The notes under the pieces are model-generated. The model was not told where the DNA came from, made no database searches, and saw only the letters and a list, made by a program, of their open reading frames with translations. From Parabacteroides distasonis ATCC 8503 (GTDB lineage Bacteria > Bacteroidota > Bacteroidia > Bacteroidales > Tannerellaceae), in assembly GCF_000012845.1 (NCBI RefSeq), contig NC_009615.1:1449501-1513500 (forward strand): a stretch of 64,000 bases of DNA. The letters run 5' to 3'. Positions 26,127-35,927 of the stretch are shown piece after piece. Numbering within the stretch: position 1 is the first letter of the stretch; each line of letters starts with the position of its first letter. The position numbers were made by a program, and so were the translations under genes.

Positions 26127-27407
26127 ATGAAAAGAGACAACATCATTTTTGACATTATCGAGAAGGAGCACCAACGCCAATTGAAAGGCATTGAGTTGAT
26201 CGCTTCCGAGAACTTTGTCAGCGACCAGGTCATGCAGGCCATGGGAAGCTGTCTGACCAACAAATACGCCGAGGGATATCCCGGCAAGCGTTATTATGGG
26301 GGTTGCGAGGTAGTAGACCAAAGTGAGACGATCGCTATCGAACGGTTGAAAAAGCTATTCAACGCAGAATGGGCCAACGTGCAGCCTCACTCCGGGGCGC
26401 AGGCCAACGCAGCCGTATTCTTCGCCGTATTGAATCCGGGCGACACGTTCCTCGGGTTGAACCTGTCGCATGGCGGACACCTGTCCCACGGTTCACCAGT
26501 AAATAGCTCCGGCGTTCTCTATCACGCTACCGAATATAATGTAAAGGAAGATACCGGACGGGTGGACTACGACCAGATGGAGGAAGTAGCCCTTCGTGAG
26601 AAACCGAAATTGATCGTTGGCGGTGGTTCCGCTTATTCCCGTGACTGGGATTACAAACGTATGCGTGAGATAGCCGACAAGGTAGGCGCCTTATTGATGA
26701 TCGATATGGCCCACCCGGCAGGCCTGATCGCCGCCGGTTTGCTGAACAACCCGCTGGAGTACGCTCACATCGTAACGTCTACGACGCATAAGACCCTGCG
26801 TGGTCCTCGTGGCGGTATCATCCTGCTGGGTAAGGATTTCGAGAATCCTTGGGGCAAGAAGACACCGAAAGGCGAGATCAAGAAGATGTCTCAGTTGTTG
26901 GACTCCGCCGTATTCCCGGGTATCCAAGGCGGTCCGCTGGAGCATGTGATCGCAGCCAAGGCCGTAGCCTTCGGAGAGGCTTTGGAGCCGGAATACAAGA
27001 CGTACCAAGCACAGGTGAAAGCGAACGCCGCCGCTATGGCCAAGGCCTTCACGGACAAAGGGTACAAGATCATCTCCGGCGGTACGGACAACCACAGCAT
27101 GCTGATCGACCTGCGCACGAAGTTCCCCGACCTGACCGGTAAAGTGGCCGAGAAAGCCTTGGTAGCCGCCGACATCACGGTGAACAAGAACATGGTTCCG
27201 TTCGACAGCCGCTCGGCCTTCCAGACCTCCGGTATCCGTGTGGGTACGCCCGCTATCACGACCCGTGGCGCTAAAGAGCCGCTTATGGGCGAGATCGTGG
27301 AACTGATCGACACCGTATTGGCCGCTCCCGAATGCGATAAGACCATCGGTGCCGTTCGTGAGAAGGTGAACGGTATCATGAAGGAATATCCTATCTTCGC
27401 ATGGTAA
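26127..27407 (+). CDS. glyA: Serine hydroxymethyltransferase
   Basis: 426 residues, full length. Interconverts serine and glycine with tetrahydrofolate, supplying one-carbon units. Landmarks: [20 protein letters not shown] at the N-terminus, [37 protein letters not shown], the PLP-lysine in [13 protein letters not shown], and [14 protein letters not shown] near the C-terminus. Monocistronic by layout: a 130-bp gap before it and a strong terminator after it. Confidence 0.97.
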
Positions 27408-27417
27408 ATAGGAAATT

Positions 27418-27480
27418 GAGAATTGAGAATTGAAAAGGATGCCAAACGGCATCTTATCTTCAACTCTCAATTCTCTTTTT
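27418..27480 (+). terminator. Terminator of glyA
   Basis: A 16-bp stem with one mismatch (27418-27433 with 27460-27475), containing a GATGCC/GGCATC inner hairpin and followed by TTTTT. The stem is built from the GAATT-type repeats common in Bacteroidetes intergenic DNA. Confidence 0.7.
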
Positions 27481-27536
27481 AAACTCTCAAAAACATCTAA
27501 ACAATATTCAATTTTCAACTTTCAATTTTTAATTCT

Positions 27537-29888
27537 ATGAAAAAGCTCCTTGCTACAATCTGCGCCGGCGCTGTCTTGGGCCTGATGGCCTCATGTGATG
27601 ATGCTCCCGGTAAAGCGAAAGCTTACAACCAAGGTATCAACATCATCCCGACACCGGTCAGCCTTACGCAGAACGAAGGAAACTTCAAGCTAAACAAAAA
27701 CACGAGGATCTACGCTTCCACCCCGGAGGCGAAAACCGTAGCCGAGTTCTTCGCGGCTAAAATGAACACGGCGACAGGCTACCAGATAGCTACCGCCGAC
27801 AAAGAGACCTCCGACGGTATCTCGTTGGTTATCGACGGCTCTCTGGACGTAAACGACGAGGGATACACGCTCGACGTAGCCGACAGCGGCGTTCGTATCA
27901 AAGCCAAGACCCCTCAAGGTCTTTTCTACGGTATGCAATCGTTCTTGCAATTGCTGCCCGCCGAGATCGAGAGTCCTTCCGCCGTGAAAGGTATCGCATG
28001 GACCGCTCCGGCCGTATCTATCAAGGACGAGCCTCGATTCGGCTACCGTGGTATCATGCTAGACCCCTGCCGCCATTTCATCCCGGTAGAGAATATCAAG
28101 AAGCAGCTGGATGTATTGGCCTTGTTCAAGATCAACCGCATGCATTGGCACCTGACCGACGACCAAGGATGGCGTATCGAGATCAAGAAGTATCCGAAAC
28201 TGACCGAGATCGGCTCTAAGCGCATCGATGGCGAGGGTACCGAGTACGGAGGCTTCTATACCCAAGAGGAGGTGAAGGATATCGTTAAATACGCGGCGGA
28301 TCGTTTCATCACGATCGTTCCCGAGATAGAGCTTCCGGGACACGAGATGGCCGCTATCGCCGCCTATCCGGAGCTGTCTTGCGAGGGTAAGCAGGGTACT
28401 CCCCGTATCATCTGGGGCGTGGAAGACATCGTATTATGCGCCGGGAAGGAAGAACCCTTCCAGTTCTTCGAGGACGTGATCGCCGAGGTAGCTCCCCTAT
28501 TCCCGGGCGAGTATTTCCATATCGGAGGCGATGAGTGCCCGAAGACGAGCTGGGAGAAATGCCCGCTTTGTCAGGCCCGTATCCGTAAGGAAGGCTTGAA
28601 AGGCGACAAGGAACATTCCGCCGAGGAGAAATTGCAGAGCTATTTCGTACAACGCATGGAGAAGGTCGTAAACAAGCACGGCAAGAAGATGATCGGATGG
28701 GACGAGATCCTTGAGGGAGGTCTGGCTCCATCGGCCACGGTAATGTCTTGGCGAGGTGAGGAAGGCGGTATCGCTGCCGCTAGCATGAACCACGACGTGA
28801 TCATGACCCCGGGAAGCGAGGGTATGTATATCGACCAGTTCCAAGGCGACTACAAGATCAACCCGGTATCTATCGGAGGATTCACCACGGCGGAGCGGGT
28901 CTATAAGTACAACCCCGTCCCCGACACGCTGGCAGCGGCCGGTAAAGGGCATTTCATCAAGGGCGTGCAATGCAACGTATGGAGTGAGTACCTTTATAAC
29001 ACGGACATCATGGAGTACCGTATCTATCCTCGTATCCTAGCCCTCTCCGAGATCGCTTGGAGCCCGCTGGACCGGAAGGATTACAAGGACTTCGAACGCC
29101 GTCTGGACAACGCTCAGGTTCGCCTAGACGGACATGGTATCAACTACTACATCCCGCAGCCCGAGCAACCGAACGGTTCTTGCAACTTCGTGGCTTTCAC
29201 GGACAAGGCTACCATGACATTCACCACGAACCGTCCGATGAAGATGGTCTACACGCTGGATGGCACCGAGCCTACCCCGGAATCTACCGTATATACGGCT
29301 CCTTTCGACATCACCGAGACTACGACCGTGAAGATCGCTTCCGTGTTGCCTTCCGGCAAGATGGGCAAGCCTCGCACGATCCTCGTGGAGAAACAAACGC
29401 TGGCTCCCGCCAAGGAGGTAGCCAAGACGACCCCGGGCCTCGACATGGAGGTATTCGATGGCATGTACCTAAGCGTAAATAATCTGGAGGCCGCTCAGAA
29501 GACCGGCAAGAAACAGGTCATCAAGACGACCCGTGAGCTGACCAACCAAGTGCCCGCCCCCGAATCCATGCGAGGCGTGAAGCAATACGCCGCTATCGCT
29601 ACCGGCTACGTGAATATCCCGGAGGATGGCGTTTATTACATCTCTTCCGATTTAGAGGAGGTATGGATCGACGGCAAGCTGATGGTTAACAACGGTGGCG
29701 AGGTAAAACGCTTCTCCCGTCATGACACCTCCGCGGCCTTGGCAAAAGGCTTGCACGAGATCAAGCTGGTATTCCTCGGACACATCATCGGAGGTTGGCC
29801 TTCCAACTGGAACGACGGTAGCGTACAACTCCGTAAATCGGATGCCGAGAAATTCACGCCGATCACGGCTGAGATGCTAAGTCATTAA
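27537..29888 (+). CDS. Beta-N-acetylhexosaminidase, GH20 lipoprotein
   Basis: 783 residues. Lipobox MASC at about 20, so a lipoprotein exposed to periplasm or surface. A GH20b N-terminal domain (about 35-160) precedes the catalytic barrel with FGYRGIMLDPCRHF, MHWHLTDDQGWRIEIKKYP, and the catalytic Asp-Glu pair in HIGGDECPK (about residue 330). After the barrel come a chitobiase-like C-terminal segment (TFTTNRPMKMVYTLDGTEP) and a PA14-like end with GVYYISSDLEEVWIDGKLMV. It removes terminal GlcNAc/GalNAc from glycans such as mucins. Preceded by the glyA terminator; the promoter was not recognised. Confidence 0.92.
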   Translation: MKKLLATICAGAVLGLMASCDDAPGKAKAYNQGINIIPTPVSLTQNEGNFKLNKNTRIYASTPEAKTVAEFFAAKMNTATGYQIATADKETSDGISLVIDGSLDVNDEGYTLDVADSGVRIKAKTPQGLFYGMQSFLQLLPAEIESPSAVKGIAWTAPAVSIKDEPRFGYRGIMLDPCRHFIPVENIKKQLDVLALFKINRMHWHLTDDQGWRIEIKKYPKLTEIGSKRIDGEGTEYGGFYTQEEVKDIVKYAADRFITIVPEIELPGHEMAAIAAYPELSCEGKQGTPRIIWGVEDIVLCAGKEEPFQFFEDVIAEVAPLFPGEYFHIGGDECPKTSWEKCPLCQARIRKEGLKGDKEHSAEEKLQSYFVQRMEKVVNKHGKKMIGWDEILEGGLAPSATVMSWRGEEGGIAAASMNHDVIMTPGSEGMYIDQFQGDYKINPVSIGGFTTAERVYKYNPVPDTLAAAGKGHFIKGVQCNVWSEYLYNTDIMEYRIYPRILALSEIAWSPLDRKDYKDFERRLDNAQVRLDGHGINYYIPQPEQPNGSCNFVAFTDKATMTFTTNRPMKMVYTLDGTEPTPESTVYTAPFDITETTTVKIASVLPSGKMGKPRTILVEKQTLAPAKEVAKTTPGLDMEVFDGMYLSVNNLEAAQKTGKKQVIKTTRELTNQVPAPESMRGVKQYAAIATGYVNIPEDGVYYISSDLEEVWIDGKLMVNNGGEVKRFSRHDTSAALAKGLHEIKLVFLGHIIGGWPSNWNDGSVQLRKSDAEKFTPITAEMLSH

Positions 29889-29938
29889 GATCATTTCCGA
29901 AGGGGGGAAGCGAGCGATCCTCCCCCATATAAACCGCA

Positions 29939-29996
29939 GGGGCGGGATTCGTCCGCCCTCCCACGCATACACGGGAGGGCGGACAGATCCCGCCCC
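29939..29996. repeat. Large GC-rich inverted repeat, probable bidirectional terminator
   Basis: Two 24-nt arms (29939-29962 and 29973-29996) pair apart from a few mismatches in the middle; the strongest part is GTCCGCCCTCCC with its complement. It lies between the convergent GH20 and GNAT-nitrilase genes and looks like a dispersed extragenic palindrome. Confidence 0.7.
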
Positions 29997-30014
29997 TACT
30001 GCATTCTTCCGGCG

Positions 30015-30090
30015 AATATAATTGTGTTTAATAGCGAACACTACTGGGTTCAGCCATGAATACTATTGTGTTCAACCGCAAACACTACTG
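30015..30090. repeat. 22-bp tandem repeats, locus A
   Basis: Three full units and one partial unit of exactly 22 bp start at 30015, 30037, 30059 and 30081. Each begins AAcACTAcTG or a close variant and mostly goes on with tGTTcag/aCC. The last unit covers the stop codon of the GNAT-nitrilase gene. A related array is at 52829-52930. Confidence 0.7.
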
Positions 30091-31620
30091 TTTTTTTACC
30101 CTCAACTCATACAAGTCGTGGCGACGGTCCCGAAGGTTACGCACGCTACCGTACGTATGCAACTCGTTGAGCAAATCAAGGTCCACGTCCGATACAAGGA
30201 TCATCTCCGTATTCGGGGTTGCCTCCGCACGCTTGCCATCGGTAGGGAAAGCGAAATCGCAAGGCGTGAACACACCCGACTGGGCGTACTGTATATCCAT
30301 ATTATGCACACGAGGCAGGTTGCCCACGCTGCCCGCTATCACCACGAAGCACTCATTCTCGATCGCCCGGGCTTGGGCACATACACGAACCCGAGAGTAA
30401 CCGTTCTGCGTATCCGTAAGGAAAGGCACGAAGAGTATCTGCATCCCTTGGTCGGCCATGATACGGGAAAGCTCCGGGAATTCCACGTCATAACAGATCA
30501 GCACGCCGATCCGGGCGCAATCCGTGTCAAACGTCTTCACCATCTTCCCGCCCGAGAGTCCCCAGCTCTTCTGCTCGTCCGGGGTGACATGTACCTTCTC
30601 GTACATCTCGTAGGAGCCGTCACGACGGATCAGGTATCCCACGTTATATAGCGCCCCGTCCTCCTTCAGCAAAGGCATACTACCGGTGATGATATTGATA
30701 TTGTAACTGATGGCAAGGTTCACGAATCGCTCACGGATCTCCTCGGTGTACTGGGCCAGCCCACGGATGCTCTGCGCCTCCCCCAGATGGTTGAACTTAG
30801 CCATCAGCGGAGCGTTAAAATACTCGGGGAAAAGGATGAAGTCGCTCTTGTAATCGGACACGGCGTCGACGAAGAACTCCACCTGCTCGAACACGTCATC
30901 CAGTGTCTTATAAGGCCGCATCTGCCATTGTACCAGACCGACACGCACGGTTGTCTTCTTATCCACGTAATCCGTCGTAGGCGGCTGGTAATAGATATTA
31001 TCCCATTGCAGCAGGGTAGCGCAATGCTTCGACTCCTCGTCGTTCGGCAAATAGTTCATCATCACTTTCCGCACGTGGAAATCGTTGGAGAGCTGGAAGG
31101 TGAGCACCGGGTCGTAGATCTGACGTGAGCGCACCTTCTCGATGTATTCCTTCGGACGCATATGATCGGCGTATTTATAATAGTTCGGGATACGTCCGCC
31201 GAACATGATCGCCTTCAGGTTCAACTTCTCGCACAGCTCCTTCCGGTACTCGTACATACGGCGGGCCAGCCGGAGGCCCCGGTAGTCCGGATGGATGAAC
31301 ACCTCTATACCATATAATATATTCCCGTTCGGGTTATGCGTGTTGAACGTCTCGTTACCCGTTACCTTGGCGTAGGTATGATCCCCTTTCACCATGTCAT
31401 AATCCACGATGATGGAGAGGGCGCATCCTACGATCCGGTCATCCACCAGCGTCACGACCTGTCCCTCGGGAAATATCCGTATCAACGTCTCGATCTGCTT
31501 GCGGGTCCAGAAAACATCCTTGTCGGCGTATACCCTCTTGAAAGATTGCGACAACTGCGTATAGTCCTCAAGCTGCAAGCTCCGGAGCTCTACCTTGTTT
31601 ATCTTATGCATTGGTTCCAT
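30085..31620 (-). CDS. GNAT acetyltransferase-carbon-nitrogen hydrolase fusion
   Basis: 511 residues. Residues 1-200 are a GNAT domain (VEVFIHPDYRGLRLARRMYEY-like acetyl-CoA loop, here IEVFIHPDYRG). Residues 225-505 are a nitrilase-superfamily domain with the Glu-Lys-Cys triad in FPEYFNAP, YEKVHVTPDE and ICYDVEFPE. Proteins with this fusion are widespread and act on small amides or N-acyl compounds; the exact substrate is unknown. ATG at 31620; a second one 9 bp on is also usable. The stop lies inside the last unit of the 22-bp repeat array. Soluble, no signal. Confidence 0.88.
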   Translation of the reverse strand: MEPMHKINKVELRSLQLEDYTQLSQSFKRVYADKDVFWTRKQIETLIRIFPEGQVVTLVDDRIVGCALSIIVDYDMVKGDHTYAKVTGNETFNTHNPNGNILYGIEVFIHPDYRGLRLARRMYEYRKELCEKLNLKAIMFGGRIPNYYKYADHMRPKEYIEKVRSRQIYDPVLTFQLSNDFHVRKVMMNYLPNDEESKHCATLLQWDNIYYQPPTTDYVDKKTTVRVGLVQWQMRPYKTLDDVFEQVEFFVDAVSDYKSDFILFPEYFNAPLMAKFNHLGEAQSIRGLAQYTEEIRERFVNLAISYNINIITGSMPLLKEDGALYNVGYLIRRDGSYEMYEKVHVTPDEQKSWGLSGGKMVKTFDTDCARIGVLICYDVEFPELSRIMADQGMQILFVPFLTDTQNGYSRVRVCAQARAIENECFVVIAGSVGNLPRVHNMDIQYAQSGVFTPCDFAFPTDGKRAEATPNTEMILVSDVDLDLLNELHTYGSVRNLRDRRHDLYELRVKKQ

Positions 31621-31700
31621 AACACATTTTTTTTGTTAAAGTCGCCGCGAAGTTAGGATAAATACAGATAAAGTGTACCGGCCCTCCTGCCCTATCTGAC

Positions 31701-34190
31701 CTACTCCATGTATAATTTCAAGATCGTCACTGAATTAGGCGGGAAATTATAGATAAACGGGCCGCTCATCGGGAATACGATAGGCTCGGTGACAGGCGTT
31801 ACGGCCCCCGGGTTCTCAAACGTATTACGAGCCTCCGGCTCCCCTCTCAATTGGATCAGCTCCGCCTCGTTACGGATATTCACTCCCTCGATACGCAAAG
31901 AGGTCTTCTCCTCGTGGCGGGTCGTATTCACGACCTTCAAGTAAATCACCCGGTTCTCCTTGTCGAGGGTAGCGACGGATACCAACGACGGGATCGGACG
32001 CATATCCACCTCATGCAGCAATACGCCGTCCACATAGCAACGGACGCGCTCGTACTCGCACGTCATGCGAACCGTATACCACCGGTTACTCTCAAAAGGG
32101 AAGCGCACGGGAGAGACCAAGCTATCCTTCACGCCACCTACCTGATGGTACAGCTCGCTCGTTCCCGCCCCGATCGTCAGGGCGATATAATCCGCCTGCT
32201 CGCCCGTCCACCCGTTGTCGCGGAGGCGAAGCTGTATCTGCCCGCTACCTTTCGTACGCCGGACGGTAGCCGTATATTCATAGGCGTAGCTCGTAGAGTC
32301 GCCGAACAATACATGGTTCCACCGGTTGGCCTCCGGCACCAACGTACCAGCCTCCGGGACCTTCCATCCCCCGCTCATCACGGATATATCCGATACGGGC
32401 ACGCCGTCGATCCGCACGTCCTTGAACTCATAGCTATTATCAAACATCTCTACGCCCGCCCGGCCCGTACGTACCTGTGGTTTCTCGTAGGTATCCACGA
32501 TCGTCTTCAGCACCTCATCCCCCCGATGGCGGGTAAACATCTTTAATAAATGGTAGGAAGGAGAGACCACCGCCTGATGGGTGTTGAAAGAGATCAACGG
32601 ATGGCGCTGGTTCTCGAACCCGGCGTTGCCCAATACCGGGGCATACGCCAAGCGGCGTACCATATCCGGGTTCTCCTCCGCGCCGACCAAGAAACAGGCC
32701 TCGGCCACCGCCGCCCGGAGCGTACCGGCCAAGGGTCGCTCCGTCGTCCCAAACTCCCCGATAAACACCGCCGGCGAACGTCGGGAATACCGGTCGCTAT
32801 TAAACCGGCCGGAGTTCGATAGGAAGAAATTCTCCCCGGCGTAATAATGGGAATCCACCCACTCGCTACGGCCTCGCTTCGTGAGGGGCGAACTGCTGAT
32901 AACGGTAATCTCCGGATAGGCCTCCTTGATCGCCTTGCGGAAAAGCTCAAAGCGCCTGAAATACTCCCCGCCATAGTTCTCGCTGCCGATCTCGACATAC
33001 TTCAAGTTGAAAGGTTCCGGATGCCCGTTCCTCGCACGCAGGGCGCCCGGCAGGGAATCCGCCGGGGCGTTCGCGTAGGCGATAGCGTCCAAGGCATCTC
33101 CCGTGAGCTTATCCATCGCCGTGATATCCTCGTAGCGGGGCCGGCGGCTTTGGCTCGTGATCCCGCTATTAATAACGTAGATAGGCTCCGCCCCCATATC
33201 CTCGCACATTTGCAAGTACTCGTGGTAGCCCATGCCGTTCGTCGTACCATAGGCCCATACGTTCCAGAAATGCTTACGCTCCGAGATATCGCCCAGCGTC
33301 TCCCTCCAGATAGGGTACGTACCCGCCGTATACCCCTCCACGAAACTGCCTCCGGGGAAACGGATAAAACGAGGGGCCAAGGAATCGACCAGCGCCGCCA
33401 AGTCCGGTCTCAGCCCGTTCTTCCGTCCCTTCCACGTATCCTCCGGGAAGAGCGATACCACATCCAGCCAAAACACGGCGGAGGTATCGGCCGTGATCGT
33501 CAAGACCGCGTTCGGCGCGTCCTCCGTAGCCGTAAACGTATGCCTGTATCGTTTCCACTCGTATAGCGGCGCTACCTGAAACACATCGCTCAAGACCGTA
33601 TTAGCCATCGAGTCCTCCAAGGCCACCCGGATGGTACGGGGCACCATATTCGCCCCCTTGGCGAAAAACGATAGATCGTATCGTTCCCCTTTCCGGATCG
33701 GTATCCCCCGGTATCCCTCGGCTATCACGCCTCCGCGCCCCGACTCCCCGGAAGTCGATACGGCCACGAGCAACGACCGCCGGTTCTTATCATTCACCAG
33801 CTCCTTCATATCCGGGTATATCTGTGTATTAGGGACGATCCGCCTCCATCCCGGTACGGAATCTCCCCGCATGAAAGGGATCGTCCATCCATTCGGGGTA
33901 ATCAAGACGTTCCGGGCGGCGTCGTAAGGGCAGTTCAAAGGTGGCACGCCATCCTCGAAGCTCCGGTTCTGGATCAGCTCGGCGTACAGCCCCCCATCGA
34001 TCCCATGGTTAATCTCCTCAATGGTCAAACCATACAGATCCGGGTTCACGGGAACCGTCAGGCCATCCGCCTCCACGGTTATCGTAGAGATCACCGGCAT
34101 CTCCGGCTGGCAAGAGGACAAGCCCATCCCGACAATAGCGCCAACCAATAAATGAATAACATCAAAATCTATATATTTCCTCCAACGCAT
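31701..34190 (-). CDS. Alpha-L-arabinofuranosidase-type glycosidase (GH51), lipoprotein
   Basis: 829 residues. Signal with lipobox LSSC (about Cys27). A CBM4-like carbohydrate-binding part (about 100-250) is inserted after the first strand; then the GH51 barrel with RFPGGSFVEGYTAG, YGTTNGMGYHEYLQMCEDMG, the acid/base Glu in EIGSENYG and the nucleophile Glu in FIGEFGTTE. The C-terminal part is a beta-sandwich. It releases arabinose from arabinan or arabinoxylan side chains. The gene stands alone; no SusC/D pair is near. Confidence 0.88.
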   Translation of the reverse strand: MRWRKYIDFDVIHLLVGAIVGMGLSSCQPEMPVISTITVEADGLTVPVNPDLYGLTIEEINHGIDGGLYAELIQNRSFEDGVPPLNCPYDAARNVLITPNGWTIPFMRGDSVPGWRRIVPNTQIYPDMKELVNDKNRRSLLVAVSTSGESGRGGVIAEGYRGIPIRKGERYDLSFFAKGANMVPRTIRVALEDSMANTVLSDVFQVAPLYEWKRYRHTFTATEDAPNAVLTITADTSAVFWLDVVSLFPEDTWKGRKNGLRPDLAALVDSLAPRFIRFPGGSFVEGYTAGTYPIWRETLGDISERKHFWNVWAYGTTNGMGYHEYLQMCEDMGAEPIYVINSGITSQSRRPRYEDITAMDKLTGDALDAIAYANAPADSLPGALRARNGHPEPFNLKYVEIGSENYGGEYFRRFELFRKAIKEAYPEITVISSSPLTKRGRSEWVDSHYYAGENFFLSNSGRFNSDRYSRRSPAVFIGEFGTTERPLAGTLRAAVAEACFLVGAEENPDMVRRLAYAPVLGNAGFENQRHPLISFNTHQAVVSPSYHLLKMFTRHRGDEVLKTIVDTYEKPQVRTGRAGVEMFDNSYEFKDVRIDGVPVSDISVMSGGWKVPEAGTLVPEANRWNHVLFGDSTSYAYEYTATVRRTKGSGQIQLRLRDNGWTGEQADYIALTIGAGTSELYHQVGGVKDSLVSPVRFPFESNRWYTVRMTCEYERVRCYVDGVLLHEVDMRPIPSLVSVATLDKENRVIYLKVVNTTRHEEKTSLRIEGVNIRNEAELIQLRGEPEARNTFENPGAVTPVTEPIVFPMSGPFIYNFPPNSVTILKLYME

Positions 34191-34369
34191 CTTCGAATAC
34201 TCATCTCATTTATGTGCGTACAAACTTAATCAAAAAATCGCAGTTTCCCCTATTTTCAAAGTCCGAACTGTTTTTTCAAAAAAACAATTGAAAAACATAG
34301 ATTTTTTCAATTTAATATCCTAAATTTACATAATAGATAAAACAAAAGACGACAATATTATACGACTCT

Positions 34370-34735
34370 ATGGAGAAATCTGTTCTTTTAGTGGATGACA
34401 AGCAAGAAATCGCAAAGATAATCATGCTTTATTTATCAAGTACTTACAAGGTATCCTATAAAGAAAATCCTTTGAAAGCGATCGCTTGGCTTCAAGAAGG
34501 CAATTTACCGGATTTGATCATCTCTGACTTGAATATGCCAGAAATGTCCGGAGAGGAATTCTTGGTTTATTTAAAAGCGAACGATATGTTCAGCCATATA
34601 CCGGTCTTGATCCTATCGAGCGTAGAGAGCAGCTCAAATAGAATACGTTTGTTTGAGGAAGGGGCGGAAGACTTTATCTTGAAGCCTTTCAATCCAGAGG
34701 AATTAAGGGTAAGGGTAAAACGAATATTAAGATAA
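34370..34735 (+). CDS. Stand-alone response-regulator receiver protein, first gene of the polysaccharide locus
   Basis: 121 residues, one CheY-like domain: acidic pair VDDKQE, phospho-acceptor Asp in ISDLNMPEMSG, Ser in LILSSVE (the Thr/Ser switch), Lys in LKPFNPEEL. No output domain. It overlaps the next gene by one base (TAATG), so it is coupled to the sugar transferase, which has a receiver-like N-terminus. It may control polysaccharide synthesis by protein-protein contact. No sensor kinase is adjacent; the nearest is at 58502-59626. Confidence 0.9.
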   Translation: MEKSVLLVDDKQEIAKIIMLYLSSTYKVSYKENPLKAIAWLQEGNLPDLIISDLNMPEMSGEEFLVYLKANDMFSHIPVLILSSVESSSNRIRLFEEGAEDFILKPFNPEELRVRVKRILR

Positions 34736-35910
34736 TGAATTATGTCTTTTTCGGTAATAACGTGCCGTTGGCCGAACGTTTACGTAAGGCATTAGGCACC
34801 GGGGTCATAGAATGTATAACGCTTCTGCAGATGAAAAACACGCTTCTTCCTGCCGAGGAAATGGATTATTGTGTATTCATCGAGAAAACAGATCCTACGT
34901 TAAACATTCCTGCGATCATGCATTTGCATAAGACGTTTCAAAATATCTATATCGTATTAATCGCCCCGGAAATGACCCGGGAGGAGAAAATATCCTATTT
35001 GCAAGCCGGAACGGACTGTGTCATCTCCGAATCCACCTCTAAGGAAGATTTAGTGAAGTTACTGAGTATCGCCGAGAAATGCAAGAGAATGGAAAAAGCG
35101 CGTAAGCCTCAAATAAAAGAGCCTGATCTCGCCATTTTCAAGCTGCCTTTATGGAAAAGGGTCTTCGACATCATTTTCTCATCCATGGCGCTCCTCTGCC
35201 TCTCCCCTATCTTTATCATCACGGTGATTTGGATCAAGCTGGAGGACAAAGGCCCCGCTTTCTACAAGTCGAAACGAGTAGGCAGCAACTATAAGGTTTT
35301 CGATTTTTATAAGTTCCGCTCTATGTATATGGACGCGGACAAGCGCATAACAGAGTATAAAAAGCTTAATCAGTATACGGAATCTATTGCTGAAGAGGCT
35401 GTAGCCTCTTCAGCAACTTCTGTGAATTCACAGAATGCGACCTCTTTTTTTAAAGAGAATAAACAAAATATCATTTTATATTCTGATAATGACGCTACTC
35501 CTGAAAACGACTATTTAAAAGTAAAACGTCACGAACGTTCCAACGCTTTCATCAAATTAGAGAATGATCCCCGTATAACAAAGATCGGCCATATTATCCG
35601 GAAATACAGCATTGACGAACTCCCCCAGCTATTCAATATATTAAAAGGAGACATGTCAATAGTTGGTAACCGCCCTCTTCCCATATACGAGGCTGAGCTA
35701 CTGACCAGTGACGAATACATACAACGCTTCATGGCTCCTGCCGGCCTTACAGGCCTCTGGCAAGTAGAGAAACGTGGCAATTCTGGTAGTATGTCCGCCG
35801 AGGAACGTAAACAATTAGATATTAAATACGCTCATACATTTTCTTTCTGGCTGGACATGAAGATCATCATTAAGACCTTTACGGCGTTCGTACAGAAAGA
35901 GGACGTATAG
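34735..35910 (+). CDS. Initiating sugar transferase with N-terminal pseudo-receiver domain
   Basis: 391 residues. Residues 1-125 have the size and strand pattern of a receiver domain (VFFGNNVPLAERLRKAL, VFIEKTDP, VLIAPEMTREEKISYLQAG) but lack the acidic pocket and phospho-Asp. Residues 135-391 are a bacterial sugar transferase: KRVFDIIFSSMALLCLSPIF membrane hairpin, KSKRVGSNYKVFDFYKFRSM, SIDELPQLFNILKGDMSIVGNRP, GLTGLWQVEKRG. It loads the first sugar phosphate on undecaprenyl phosphate. An unusual insert of about 45 residues (near 215-260) interrupts the core between FRSM and LENDPRITKIG; its DNA holds two palindromes. Confidence 0.9.
   Translation: MNYVFFGNNVPLAERLRKALGTGVIECITLLQMKNTLLPAEEMDYCVFIEKTDPTLNIPAIMHLHKTFQNIYIVLIAPEMTREEKISYLQAGTDCVISESTSKEDLVKLLSIAEKCKRMEKARKPQIKEPDLAIFKLPLWKRVFDIIFSSMALLCLSPIFIITVIWIKLEDKGPAFYKSKRVGSNYKVFDFYKFRSMYMDADKRITEYKKLNQYTESIAEEAVASSATSVNSQNATSFFKENKQNIILYSDNDATPENDYLKVKRHERSNAFIKLENDPRITKIGHIIRKYSIDELPQLFNILKGDMSIVGNRPLPIYEAELLTSDEYIQRFMAPAGLTGLWQVEKRGNSGSMSAEERKQLDIKYAHTFSFWLDMKIIIKTFTAFVQKEDV
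35388..35435. repeat. Palindromes inside the sugar-transferase insert
   Basis: Two palindromes lie within coding sequence: a hairpin with 12-bp arms (TGCTGAAGAGGC, loop TGTA) at 35388-35415, and an 18-bp perfect palindrome centred on GAATTC at 35418-35435. They fall in the non-conserved insert of the protein. Confidence 0.75.
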
Positions 35911-35927
35911 ATCCATTAATAAATCGT

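Noticed and set aside
34191..34369. UpxY/UpxZ-type antiterminator genes at the head of the polysaccharide locus
   Set aside because: Expected for Bacteroides capsule loci, but neither gene nor remnant is present in this 179-bp gap; the locus starts with a receiver gene.
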